Origin: Micromonospora chokoriensis
Lineage (GTDB): Bacteria; Actinomycetota; Actinomycetes; Mycobacteriales; Micromonosporaceae
Length of the DNA stretch: 64,000 nt
Assembly: GCF_900091505.1 (NCBI RefSeq)
Contig: NZ_LT607409.1
Span: 6,386,001 to 6,450,000, forward strand
Direction of reading: 5' to 3'
Below the pieces are notes generated by a model. It was not told the DNA's origin and did no database searches. It worked only from the letters and a program-made list of their open reading frames with translations. A program made the position numbers and the translations under genes. The first letter of the stretch is position 1. Each line of letters begins with the position of its first letter. This document shows, piece after piece, positions 18,878 to 26,946 of this stretch.

Positions 18878-19716
18878 GACTTGACGGCACCTTCCATGAT
18901 CCCGCCGATGATCTGGCGGCCGAACACGAGAAACACGATGACCAGGGGGATGGTGCCGATCGCCGTGGCGGCGAACACCTGGGAGTAGTCGGTGTAGTAG
19001 GCGTACGAGAGGAAGGAGAGCGAGACCTGCAGGGTCGGGTTCTCCGGGGTGAGGACGGCGTACGGCCAGAGGAACGAGTTCCAGGTCTCCATGAAGGTCA
19101 GCAGACCGAGAACGCCGGCGGCGGGGCGCAGCGCGGGCAGCACGATGTTCCAGTAGATCCGGAACGTGCTGGCCCCGTCGACCCGACCGGCCTCGATCAG
19201 CTCGTCGGAGATCGCCTGGCTGGCGTACTGCCGCATCATGAACACGCCGAAGGCGCTGACCAGGAACGGCACGGTGACCGCGTAGAGGGTGTCGTACCAC
19301 CCCAGGTCCTGCATCATGCTCCAGAGCGGGATGAGCCCCATCTGGGTCGGGATCATCATGGTGATGATGATCGCCAGCAGGAGGCCGTTGCTGCCCCGGA
19401 ACCGCAGCTTGGCGAAGGCGAACCCGGCCAGCGAACCGGTGAGCACCACCGAGACGGTGACCACCGAGGAGACGATGATCGAGTTCATCATGCCGGTGAA
19501 GAAGTTGGCGGCGTCGTTGTCGAGCACCCGCTGGAAGTTGTCACCGAACGCTCCGCCGGGGGTGGACGGCGGCGGCACGTCGTTGATCGAGTCCAGGCTG
19601 CGGGTGCCGATCACGATCATGTAGTAGAACGGGTAGATCGAGAGCAGCGCCGCCAGGACGAGCGCCACGTAGGTCAGCGGGCTGGTGCGCCACAGGCGCC
19701 GGGAAGCCGAAGTCAT
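18874..19716 (-). CDS. cebG: Cellobiose ABC transporter permease CebG
   Basis: A 280-residue inner-membrane subunit of a CUT1-type sugar importer, with six hydrophobic segments (first LTYVALVLAALLSIYPFYYM). The EAA loop that docks on the ATPase reads ELIEAGRVDGASTFRIYWNI. ATG 19716 lies 10 bases after the cebF stop, and its own stop overlaps bglC. No ATPase gene is in the cluster; in Streptomyces a shared MsiK ATPase energises CebEFG, and that is probably the case here. Confidence 0.92.
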   Translation of the reverse strand: MTSASRRLWRTSPLTYVALVLAALLSIYPFYYMIVIGTRSLDSINDVPPPSTPGGAFGDNFQRVLDNDAANFFTGMMNSIIVSSVVTVSVVLTGSLAGFAFAKLRFRGSNGLLLAIIITMMIPTQMGLIPLWSMMQDLGWYDTLYAVTVPFLVSAFGVFMMRQYASQAISDELIEAGRVDGASTFRIYWNIVLPALRPAAGVLGLLTFMETWNSFLWPYAVLTPENPTLQVSLSFLSYAYYTDYSQVFAATAIGTIPLVIVFLVFGRQIIGGIMEGAVKS

Positions 19717-19726
19717 CGCTCGCTCC

Positions 19727-20698
19727 TCACTTCGCCGAACGGCGGACGAGTAGGAAGTTGAACAGCGACACCACGACGATGATCATGAAGATCGCCCAGG
19801 CGACCGCGGCCCCGTAGCCGGCGGTGTTCAGGTTTTCGATGCCCATCTCGTACATGTACATGGCCAGCGTCTGGAACTCCCGCTGGTTGCCGCCGAGGAT
19901 GTTGCCGTTGGCGAAGAGCAGGGGCTCGGTGAAGAGCTGCATGCCGCCGATCGTGGACAGGATGACCACGAAGATGAAGGTGGGCTTGAGCATGGGCAGG
20001 GTGATCTGCCAGAACTGCCGCCACGGGCTCGCGCCGTCGATCTCCGCGGCCTCGTAGAGGTCCTTCGGGATCGCCTGCATGCCGGCGAGCAGGATCAGGG
20101 TGTTGTACCCGGTCCACCGCCAGTTGACCATCGAGGAGATGGCGAACCAGGAGCTCCACCGCTGTCCGTCCCAGTCGACGGCGTCGACGCCGACGAGGCT
20201 GAGCAGCCAGTTGAAGAGGCCGAACTCGCGCTGGAACAGCATTCCGAAGACGATCGCGACCGCGGCCACCGACACCACGTTCGGCACGAAGATGGCCATC
20301 CGGAAGAAGGTCTTGGCGCGCAGGAAGGTCCGGTTGAGCAGGTTCGCCAGGAAGAGGGCGAGCAACAGCTGCGGGATGGTCGACAGGGCGAAGATGCCGA
20401 ACGTGTTGACCAGCGCGTTCCAGAAGTACTCGTCGTTCACCAGCCGGGTGTAGTTGTCGAGGCCGATGAACGAGTGGTCGCCGATCATGTCCCAGTCGTG
20501 CAGGGACATCCAGGCGGTACGCACCATCGGGTACAACCCGAACACGCCGAAGATCAGGAAGAACGGGGCGATGTAGAGGTACGGCGAGTACTTGACGTCG
20601 AGACGGTTGAATAGCCTTCCCCGGTTACGTCGGGAAGAGACGTCGCGAGAAGGCGGTGCTGCTGGCGACGGCGGTGCCGTCGTGGCCGACAGGCTCAT
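19727..20698 (-). CDS. cebF: Cellobiose ABC transporter permease CebF
   Basis: A 323-residue CUT1-family permease. After a basic N-terminus (SRRNRGRLFNRLDVKYSPYL) it shows six hydrophobic segments, and the EAA loop reads DLYEAAEIDGASPWRQFWQI. A ribosome-binding GGAAA precedes ATG 20698. It is separated from cebE by 109 bases containing a strong hairpin, so its level is probably lower than that of the binding protein. It pairs with CebG to form the channel for cellobiose or cello-oligosaccharides. Confidence 0.92.
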   Translation of the reverse strand: MSLSATTAPPSPAAPPSRDVSSRRNRGRLFNRLDVKYSPYLYIAPFFLIFGVFGLYPMVRTAWMSLHDWDMIGDHSFIGLDNYTRLVNDEYFWNALVNTFGIFALSTIPQLLLALFLANLLNRTFLRAKTFFRMAIFVPNVVSVAAVAIVFGMLFQREFGLFNWLLSLVGVDAVDWDGQRWSSWFAISSMVNWRWTGYNTLILLAGMQAIPKDLYEAAEIDGASPWRQFWQITLPMLKPTFIFVVILSTIGGMQLFTEPLLFANGNILGGNQREFQTLAMYMYEMGIENLNTAGYGAAVAWAIFMIIVVVSLFNFLLVRRSAK

Positions 20699-20761
20699 AC
20701 GAATTTCCTTTTCCGGCGAGGCCCGGGGGCCCTCGCGCAGGGCGCTACGCGGAGGGGACCG

Positions 20762-20797
20762 GCCGGTGGCGTCCGGGAAGCCCCGAACGCCACCGGC
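20762..20797 (-). other. Intercistronic hairpin between cebE and cebF
   Basis: A 16-bp stem with one mismatch (20762-20777 with 20782-20797) and a 4-base loop, 10 bases after the cebE stop. Such hairpins after binding-protein genes usually stabilise the upstream message or cause partial termination, giving excess binding protein over permease. The role is inferred. Confidence 0.6.
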
Positions 20798-20807
20798 AGG
20801 GAATCAC

Positions 20808-22094
20808 TCAGAAGGCACCCTGAGTCTTTGCGTCCTTCGTGAACTGCTCCCAGGCCTTCGCCTTGTCGAGCTGGCCGTTCTCGAACGCCCGCATCGCCGG
20901 CTCGAACGCGTTCTCCTTCACCGCCTGGTGCTTCGGGCCCAGGTGGGTCGGCTGGATCTTGGCGACGCTCTCACCGAAGATCTTGCCGGTCGGCGCGTTG
21001 CTGAAGTACTCGTTGGTGTAGCCGATGAACGCCTCGTTCTTCAGCGCCTCCAGGTTGGTCGGCAGCGGGCCCTTGAGCTTGAAGGCCTCCACCTGGCTCT
21101 TGGCGTTGGTGAGGAACTCGGCGAGCTTCGCCGCCTCCTTCGGGTACTTGCTCTGCTCGGGAACCGCGAGCCAGGAGCCGCCCCAGTTACCGCCGCCACC
21201 CGGCACGGACGCGACGTCCCACTTGCCCTTGTTCGCCGGACCGGAGTTGTCCGAGACGATGCCGAGCATCCAGGACGGGCAGAAGGTGACCGCGAAGGTG
21301 CCCTGCTTGAAGCCACCCGACCACTCCGGCGACCAGGTCTGCGCCTTGGCGGAGATGTCCGCCATCGAGGTGGCGGTGTCCCAGGCGTTCTTCACCGCGG
21401 GGCTGGTGTCCGCGATGATGTTGTTCTCCTTGTCGTAGAACAGATCACCGTTGCCCTGGAACAACACGCCGTTGGAGACGGCGGTGATCGAGTCGACGAA
21501 CGCCTTGCCGGTGGCCTGCTTGTACTTCCGACCGGCCTCGTGGAAGCCCTTCCAGTCCGACCAGAGCGCCGACACCTGGTCGCGCTCGGTGGGCAGGCCG
21601 GCCGCCTGGAACAGGTCCTTGCGGTAGCAGACGCCGAGGCTGCCGACGTCGGTCGGCAGGCCGATCAGCCGGCCGTCGGGCGACTTGCCGAGCTCCCACT
21701 TCCAGGGCAGGTATTCCTTCGAGTGGTCGGCGATCAGCGGGTTGAGGTCAGCCCAGTTGCGCGGGTTGGTCTTGAACTCGTTGAGGATGCCCTCTTCCAG
21801 GGCGGTGACGTCCGCCGCGCCCTTGCCGGTGGCCAGGTAGCGGACCAGCTTCGGCCGGTACTCGCTGAGCTGTGCGGTCTTGCGCAGCTCGATCTTGATG
21901 CCGGTTTCCTTCTCGTACTGCTTGACGAGCTCGTCGTAGCCGAACTCGCTGAAGGTGTCGACGACCAACTTGGTCGGCTTCTCGCCGGCAGCCGGCTTGT
22001 CGTCGTCCTTGCCGCAGGCCGCGAGACCGCCGATTGCGGTGGTCGCGGCCAGGGCAGCGGCCGCCAGGCGGGTACGCCGCGTGGTGACACTCAT
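20808..22094 (-). CDS. cebE: Cellobiose-binding lipoprotein CebE
   Basis: A 428-residue extracellular solute-binding lipoprotein of the family 1 sugar-binding group. The signal peptide ends GGLAAC (lipid-modified C27), followed by an acidic tether and the family start TKLVVDTFSEFGYDELVKQY. The segment ADVTALEEGILNEF and the C-terminal half (GGGGNWGGSWLAVPEQ) match cellobiose-binding proteins of Streptomyces. ATG 22094 has AGAGGGG upstream; the frame stays open through the operator region, but that part has no homology. First gene of the operon, under two CebR boxes. Confidence 0.93.
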   Translation of the reverse strand: MSVTTRRTRLAAAALAATTAIGGLAACGKDDDKPAAGEKPTKLVVDTFSEFGYDELVKQYEKETGIKIELRKTAQLSEYRPKLVRYLATGKGAADVTALEEGILNEFKTNPRNWADLNPLIADHSKEYLPWKWELGKSPDGRLIGLPTDVGSLGVCYRKDLFQAAGLPTERDQVSALWSDWKGFHEAGRKYKQATGKAFVDSITAVSNGVLFQGNGDLFYDKENNIIADTSPAVKNAWDTATSMADISAKAQTWSPEWSGGFKQGTFAVTFCPSWMLGIVSDNSGPANKGKWDVASVPGGGGNWGGSWLAVPEQSKYPKEAAKLAEFLTNAKSQVEAFKLKGPLPTNLEALKNEAFIGYTNEYFSNAPTGKIFGESVAKIQPTHLGPKHQAVKENAFEPAMRAFENGQLDKAKAWEQFTKDAKTQGAF

Positions 22095-22189
22095 TCGCTG
22101 ACCCCTCTTTCCGGTGGTGAGGCTGGGTGGTTGTGGTGGGGGTGTCTCATCGCGCCAGGCCGGGGATGCGTGAGTGACCCATGCCACCT

Positions 22190-22203
22190 CGGGAGCGCTC
22201 CCA
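22190..22203. promoter_or_regulatory. CebR operator, promoter-proximal
   Basis: CGGGAGCGCTCCCA, identical to the box upstream of the GH9 gene and one base from TGGGAGCGCTCCCA. It overlaps the predicted transcription start of cebE (about 22199). Confidence 0.85.
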
Positions 22204-22205
22204 TG

Positions 22206-22234
22206 AGATTGCCGCCGGGTAACGGGAGTGTCAA
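22206..22234 (-). promoter_or_regulatory. Promoter of the ceb operon
   Basis: On the minus strand TTGACA (22234-22229) and CAATCT (22211-22206) are 17 bases apart. The -35 matches consensus fully; the -10 is weak. One CebR box lies just upstream of the -35 and another over the start point, a sandwich that would permit tight repression. Confidence 0.65.
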
Positions 22235-22242
22235 TAGGGCGA

Positions 22243-22256
22243 TGGGAGCGTTCCCA
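22243..22256. promoter_or_regulatory. CebR operator, distal
   Basis: TGGGAGCGTTCCCA, 13 of 14 to the CebR consensus with one off-centre change. Its centre is 53 bases from that of the proximal box, about five helical turns, so one repressor tetramer or two dimers could bind the same DNA face. Confidence 0.8.
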
Positions 22257-22331
22257 GATCGTTACCGCAGGCCCCGCCATCCCCTTCCGCCCCAGCCCAC
22301 ACCCCCTCCGACCACCCCGTTGACCCAAGGT

Positions 22332-22385
22332 GATCAAGAGATTTCGGTCAGAAATCGCCGTGCCGCTGACGCAAATCTCTTGATC
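22332..22385 (-). terminator. Palindrome downstream of the pRiA4b ORF-3-like gene
   Basis: GATCAAGAGATTT (22332-22344) and AAATCTCTTGATC (22373-22385) form a perfect 13-bp stem, with an inner 5-bp stem GTCAG/CTGAC. It lies about 40 bases after the stop of the gene at 22425 and is AT-rich compared with its surroundings. Likely a terminator; the sequence type may be a repeated Micromonospora element. Confidence 0.6.
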
Positions 22386-22424
22386 GACAGGGCGGACGGG
22401 CGCCAGCCGGCGCCGGGGGCCAGG

Positions 22425-22988
22425 TCAGCAGAAGCGGCGGAGGAGGGTGGTCGCCCGGTCCGGGTCGAAGTGGGACGGGTCGAAGGCGGCGCCCGCCCAG
22501 TCGCGCAGCAACGCCAGCCGGGGGTCGGCGAGATCGGCCGGCGCGGCCTGATCGTCCAGGGCCACCAACAGCGCGCGGTAACCCAGCGGCCCACCGATGC
22601 CCTCCGGCGGGCAGGCCCGCTCCCCGGCCAGACAGACCGGGTACCGCTCGTCGGGGTCGACGGTCAACGCGTCCTCCACGACCAGGTCGTGCTCCCACCA
22701 GTCACCGAAGTCGTAGGTGTAGGAGAACCGGCTGCCCTTGCCGAGCACCGCGTCCAACCGCGCGTCCAACTCGTCGTGCAGCCCCAACTCGCCGTCCGGG
22801 TCGGGCTCGCCGTACTGCACGGCGTCGATCTCGAACGAGTGCAGGTGGCAGTCCCGCCACCCCATCGCATGCTGCACCACCCGGTGCAGCCGGTCCAGCG
22901 TGTAGCCGGCCGGCACGAGGACCCGCCGCCACACCGATGGGCGGACGCTGGCCAGGGACATCTTCAGCTGGAAGATCTGACGCGGCAT
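22425..22988 (-). CDS. pRiA4b ORF-3-like family protein
   Basis: A 187-residue protein of the family named after plasmid pRiA4b ORF-3. The start QIFQLKMSLASVRPSVWRRV, the block LDRLHRVVQHAMGWRDCHLH and the YTYDFGDWWEHDLVVE motif are diagnostic. The biochemical role is unknown; homologues are often encoded in mobile or accessory DNA, yet nothing else here indicates transfer. GGGAGGGCAGGA precedes ATG 22988. It is divergent from the next small gene, with only 34 bases between start codons. Confidence 0.82.
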   Translation of the reverse strand: MPRQIFQLKMSLASVRPSVWRRVLVPAGYTLDRLHRVVQHAMGWRDCHLHSFEIDAVQYGEPDPDGELGLHDELDARLDAVLGKGSRFSYTYDFGDWWEHDLVVEDALTVDPDERYPVCLAGERACPPEGIGGPLGYRALLVALDDQAAPADLADPRLALLRDWAGAAFDPSHFDPDRATTLLRRFC

Positions 22989-23022
22989 GCTGTCCTGCCC
23001 TCCCGCGGCTTAGGCTGCGAGC

Positions 23023-23142
23023 ATGATCTGCCGCGCGTGCCGGGCCCGGCGACACGACGACTGCCCGGGCCGGAACTGGTGCGACTGTCAGCACCGTACC
23101 GAAGAACCGACCCCTCCGGTCACCGGTCCGGCCGGCGAATGA
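23023..23142 (+). CDS. 39-residue Cys-rich protein coupled to a RibD-type reductase
   Basis: Short ORF with MICRACRARRHDDCPGRN then WCDCQHR: C3, C6, H11, C14, C20, C22 and H24 make a likely zinc site. From memory, small proteins of the same pattern (CxxC...RH..C....WCDCQH) occur across actinomycetes. The stop overlaps the ATG of the reductase gene by four bases (ATGA). TAGGCT at 23011-23016 ends 6 bases before the ATG, predicting a leaderless start. Function unknown; it may be a partner of the reductase or simply drive its translation. Confidence 0.65.
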   Translation: MICRACRARRHDDCPGRNWCDCQHRTEEPTPPVTGPAGE

Positions 23143-23885
23143 CCGTCGGAATTCCGATCCGACGGCTCTGGCCCGAGCCGTCGGCACAGCCACTCGACGA
23201 CACCGCGTTGACCGCCCTCTACGGCCGCGACGACCAGCCCCGACTGCGGGTCAACTTCGTCTCCAGCCTGGACGGCGCGGTCACCGTGGACGGCTACTCC
23301 GCCGGGCTCTCCGGGGAGCCGGACAAGCGGGTGTTCGGCCTGCTGCGGATGGTCTGCGACGCCCTCGTCGTGGCCGCCGGCACACTCCGCCACGAGGCGT
23401 ACCGGGCGGTCCGCCTCAACGAGACCCGCCGCGCCTGGCGTCGGGCCAACGGGCTCGCGGAGTACCCGACACTCGTGGTCGTCTCCGGCTCCCTCGACCT
23501 GGACCCGGCGCAGGCCGCCTTCGCCGACGCGCCGACCCGCCCGATCGTGCTCACCCACGCCGACGCCGACCCGCCGCCCGGCCTCACCGACGTGGCCGAC
23601 CTGCTGCGCTGCGGCACCGACCGGGTCGACCTGGCCGCCGGCCTGGCCGCGCTGCACGGGCGCGGGCTCACCCAACTGCTCTGCGAGGGCGGCCCGCACC
23701 TGTTCGGCGCACTCACCGCCGCCGACCTGGTGGACGAGTTGTGCCTGACCGTCTCGCCCCTGCTCGCCGGTCCCGGACCGGGCCGGATCACCGCCGGCGA
23801 CACCGCCCCGCCCCGGCACCTGCCGCTGCGCCACGTGCTCGCCGCCGACGACGGCGTCCTGATGCTGCGCCACGCCCGCCCGTAA
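23139..23885 (+). CDS. RibD C-terminal-type pyrimidine reductase
   Basis: A 248-residue protein of the dihydrofolate-reductase-like fold, similar to the reductase half of RibD (5-amino-6-ribosylaminouracil reductase). Motifs: VNFVSSLDGAVTVDGYSAGL at the N-terminus, CDALVVAAGTLRHEAYRAVR (NADPH site), and LLCEGGPHLFGALTAADLVDEL near the end. No deaminase domain is present, and no other riboflavin gene is adjacent, so it may act in riboflavin-like chemistry or as a general NADPH reductase. ATG 23139 overlaps the small Cys-rich gene. The frame is open far upstream, but only this part has homology. Confidence 0.85.
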   Translation: MTVGIPIRRLWPEPSAQPLDDTALTALYGRDDQPRLRVNFVSSLDGAVTVDGYSAGLSGEPDKRVFGLLRMVCDALVVAAGTLRHEAYRAVRLNETRRAWRRANGLAEYPTLVVVSGSLDLDPAQAAFADAPTRPIVLTHADADPPPGLTDVADLLRCGTDRVDLAAGLAALHGRGLTQLLCEGGPHLFGALTAADLVDELCLTVSPLLAGPGPGRITAGDTAPPRHLPLRHVLAADDGVLMLRHARP

Positions 23886-24024
23886 CGGGCCGTCGCCCGG
23901 TCGCACACCCACTGTCGCGGGTGTGACGGCGCATGGTGTCGTCCGCCGCGTCGCGTGGCGACCTGTCGTACTCCTCGGGCAGGATGCACAGCATGCTTCC
24001 CGACCGAGCGAGCCGAGTCGCCCG

Positions 24025-25779
24025 ATGACCGACGCCGACCTCGACAGCCCTGGCGAGGCGGTCGGGCGGGTGCTGGGCACCGCCGACGCCACCCCGCTGC
24101 AGTTCTGGACGGCCGTGGCGCCCGGCAGCTACCTCCAGCTCGACGACGTGGTGGTGACCCGCCGGGAGCTGCCGGACCGGGAGCCGGTGACGATCGCCGG
24201 GGTGGTCACCCAGGTCCGTGCCCGGCACGAGGGCGCCCAGTTCGACTCGGACGTCTTCGCCATCGCCGACGGCACGCTGCCGGCGCAGGTGCAGGAGGCG
24301 GCGGAGATCACCACCACGCGCGTCGACCCGGAGCTGTACGTTCCGCCGACGCCGGGCATGGTGGTGCACCGGGCCGAGGGTGACGCCCGGGCACGCGCGC
24401 TGCACTTCGACCGGATGGAGCGGCGCATCCCGATGGGGATGGGCCGCGACGGCGTCCCGGTCTACCTCAACGCCGACTTCCTCGACGGCAGCCGGGGCGC
24501 GCACGTCTCCATCTCCGGCATCTCCGGTGTGGCGACCAAGACCAGCTTCGCCACCTTCCTGCTCTACTCGGTGTTCCGCTCCGGCGTGCTGGGGGGCGAC
24601 GCGGTCAACGCCAAGGCGCTGATCTTCAACGTCAAGGGCGAGGACCTGCTCTTCCTCGACCACCCCAACACCCGCCTGGACGAGCCCACCCGCGCGGCGT
24701 ACGCCAAGCTGGGTCTGAGCGCCGGCGCGTTCCCCGACGTGCGGGTGTACGCCCCGCCGCGCCCCGGCGACTCGTCGGGCACTCCCGACGTGAGCAGCCG
24801 GCTCACCGGGGTGGACAGCTTCTACTGGACGCTCGCCGAGTTCTGCACCGACCGTCTGCTGCCGTACGTCTTCGCCGATGCCGACGACGAACGCCAGCAG
24901 TACACGATGGTGGTGCACTCGGTGGCGGCGCACCTGGCCCGCTACGCCCAGCCGGCCGACGGCGGGGTGAGCATCGACGGGGTCCGGCTCGGCTCCTACG
25001 GCGATCTGGTGGACCACATCGTCGAGGCGCTCAACGATGACGAGACCCGCTCCGACTGGGCGGGCAGCGCGGTCGGTCTGGGCACCGTCAACGCGTTCGC
25101 CCGGCGGCTGATCGGCAGTAAGAAGGACCTGGCCCGGCTGATCCGTGGCGACCTGGCGACCCGCCGCCCGCACTCGATCAACACCAGCGAGTCGGCGCAG
25201 GTCACAGTGGTCGACCTGCACAACCTTCCGGACCGGGCGCAGCGGTTCGTGGTCGGTGTGACGTTGAAGAGCGAGTTCGAGCGCAAGGAGAAGGCCGGCA
25301 CCGCGAAGCCGCTGCTCTTCGTCGTGCTGGACGAGCTCAACAAGTACGCCCCCCGGGAGGGCTCCTCCCCCATCAAGGAGGTGCTGCTCGACATCGCCGA
25401 GCGGGGCCGCTCGCTCGGGGTGATCCTGATCGGCGCGCAGCAGACGGCGAGCGAGGTGGAACGGCGGATCGTCACGAACTCGGCGATCCGGGTGGTCGGC
25501 CGGCTCGACCCGGCCGAGGCGTCCCGCCCGGAGTACGGTTTCCTCCCGCCCGCCCAGCGGCAGCGGGCGCTGCTGGCCAAGCCGGGCACCATGTTCGTCA
25601 ACCAGCCGGACATCCCGGTGCCGCTCTGCCTGGAGTTCCCGTTCCCGGCCTGGGCGACCCGGGTCTCCGAGGCGGGTCGGGCGCCGTCGGAGACGCTGCG
25701 CTCGATCACCCAGTCCGCCGACCCGTTCGCCGTGGTGGGCTCCGGCGGCGGCAGCTCCGACGACGACATCCCGTTCTAG
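24025..25779 (+). CDS. herA: HerA-like DNA-translocating ATPase
   Basis: A 584-residue FtsK/HerA-family ATPase. Residues 30-115 look like the HerA N-terminal barrel (GSYLQLDDVVVTRREL, TIAGVVTQVRARHEG). The Walker A region is SGISGVATKTSFATFLL (about 163-180), with A-T-K-T-S in place of the classic GKT/S; Walker B is LLFVVLDELNKYAP (Asp near 437); IGAQQTASEVERRIVTNSAI should hold the sensor and Arg finger. It heads a run with sbcD, sbcC and a NurA-like gene, which fits a hexameric motor for end resection. ATG 24025 follows an 11-codon frame (23993-24028) that overlaps it by ATGA; no strong ribosome-binding site is seen. Confidence 0.8.
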   Translation: MTDADLDSPGEAVGRVLGTADATPLQFWTAVAPGSYLQLDDVVVTRRELPDREPVTIAGVVTQVRARHEGAQFDSDVFAIADGTLPAQVQEAAEITTTRVDPELYVPPTPGMVVHRAEGDARARALHFDRMERRIPMGMGRDGVPVYLNADFLDGSRGAHVSISGISGVATKTSFATFLLYSVFRSGVLGGDAVNAKALIFNVKGEDLLFLDHPNTRLDEPTRAAYAKLGLSAGAFPDVRVYAPPRPGDSSGTPDVSSRLTGVDSFYWTLAEFCTDRLLPYVFADADDERQQYTMVVHSVAAHLARYAQPADGGVSIDGVRLGSYGDLVDHIVEALNDDETRSDWAGSAVGLGTVNAFARRLIGSKKDLARLIRGDLATRRPHSINTSESAQVTVVDLHNLPDRAQRFVVGVTLKSEFERKEKAGTAKPLLFVVLDELNKYAPREGSSPIKEVLLDIAERGRSLGVILIGAQQTASEVERRIVTNSAIRVVGRLDPAEASRPEYGFLPPAQRQRALLAKPGTMFVNQPDIPVPLCLEFPFPAWATRVSEAGRAPSETLRSITQSADPFAVVGSGGGSSDDDIPF

Positions 25780-25797
25780 CTGGGGGCCAGCACAGCC

Positions 25798-26946
25798 ATG
25801 AAGATCCTGCACACCTCCGACTGGCACGTGGGAAAGGTGCTCAAGGGGCAGTCCCGGGCCGAGGAGCACAAGGCCGTGCTGGCCGGGGTGATCGACATCG
25901 CCCGTGCCGAGCAGCCGGATCTGGTGATCGTCGCCGGTGACCTCTACGACACCGCCGCGCCCACCTCGGAGGCGACCCGGCTGGTCACCCGGGCGTTGAC
26001 GGCGCTGCGCCGCACCGGCGCGGACGTGGTGGCGATCGGCGGCAACCACGACAACGGTCCGGCGTTGGACGCGCTGCGCCCGTGGGCCGAGGCCGCCGGC
26101 ATCACGCTGCGCGGCGGGGTGCGGGAAAACCCGGACGAGCACGTCATCGACGGCACCACCGCCGGCGGCGAGCGGTGGCGGCTGGCCGCGCTGCCGTTCC
26201 TGTCCCAGCGGTACGCGGTGCGCGCGCTGGAGATGTACGAGCTGACCGCTGCGGAGACCAACCAGACGTACGCCGACCACCTGGGCCGGGTGCTGGGGCG
26301 ACTGACCGAGGGTTTCACCGAACCGGACCGGGTGCACCTGGTCACCGCGCACCTGACGGTGACGGGCGCGTCCACCGGTGGCGGCGAACGCGACGCGCAC
26401 ACGGTGCTGGGCTACGCCGTGCCGGCCACCGTCTTCCCGGCGACGGCGCACTACGTGGCGTTGGGCCACCTGCACCGGGCGCAGCGGGTGATCGGCCCGT
26501 GCCCGGTGCGCTACAGCGGCAGCCCCCTCGCTGTCGACTTCGGCGAGCAGGAGAACGTCCCGTCGGTGACGATCGTCGAGGTGACGGCCAGCACCGCCGC
26601 CCGGGTGCGGGAGGTGCCGGTGACCGCGGCGAGCGCGCTGCGGACGGTGCGGGGCACCCTGGCCCAGCTCGCCGAGATCGAGGCACCGGACGCCTGGCTG
26701 CGGGTGTACGTGCGGGAGCAACCCCGCGCCGGCCTGCGCGAGGAGGTGCAGGAGTTGCTGCCCCGGGCGCTGGAGATCCGGATCGACCCGGAGCTGTTGG
26801 CCGCGCCGGGCAGCGGCGCCCGCATCGCGCAGCGGTCGGGGCGTTCGCCCCGGGAGTTGTTCGCCGACTATCTGGACAGCCGGGGTCACGCCGACGAGGG
26901 CGTCCAGGAACTCTTCGACGAGCTCTTCGAGGAGGTCGAGCACTGA
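25798..26946 (+). CDS. sbcD: Exonuclease subunit SbcD (Mre11 family)
   Basis: A 382-residue Mn-dependent nuclease. The calcineurin-like motifs are all present: SDWHVGK (D8, H10), AGDLYDTAAPT, IGGNHDNG, VTAHLTVTG and VALGHLHRAQ. With SbcC it opens and degrades blocked DNA ends and hairpins. ATG 25798 is 18 bases after the HerA-like stop, with GGGGG some 12 bases upstream. The stop shares one base with the sbcC ATG (TGATG), so the two are translationally coupled. Confidence 0.96.
   Translation: MKILHTSDWHVGKVLKGQSRAEEHKAVLAGVIDIARAEQPDLVIVAGDLYDTAAPTSEATRLVTRALTALRRTGADVVAIGGNHDNGPALDALRPWAEAAGITLRGGVRENPDEHVIDGTTAGGERWRLAALPFLSQRYAVRALEMYELTAAETNQTYADHLGRVLGRLTEGFTEPDRVHLVTAHLTVTGASTGGGERDAHTVLGYAVPATVFPATAHYVALGHLHRAQRVIGPCPVRYSGSPLAVDFGEQENVPSVTIVEVTASTAARVREVPVTAASALRTVRGTLAQLAEIEAPDAWLRVYVREQPRAGLREEVQELLPRALEIRIDPELLAAPGSGARIAQRSGRSPRELFADYLDSRGHADEGVQELFDELFEEVEH

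Noticed and set aside
22141..22337. N-terminal extension of cebE up to 22337
   Set aside because: It would translate both operators and the promoter; the lipoprotein signal begins at 22094 with a ribosome-binding site.
20592..23138. Very long plus-strand frame ahead of the RibD-type reductase
   Set aside because: It is antisense to cebF, cebE and the pRiA4b-like gene; only the part after 23139 has homology.
23788..26943. 1051-codon minus-strand frame opposite HerA-like and sbcD
   Set aside because: Shadow frame; sbcD and the HerA-like gene carry full motif sets on the other strand.
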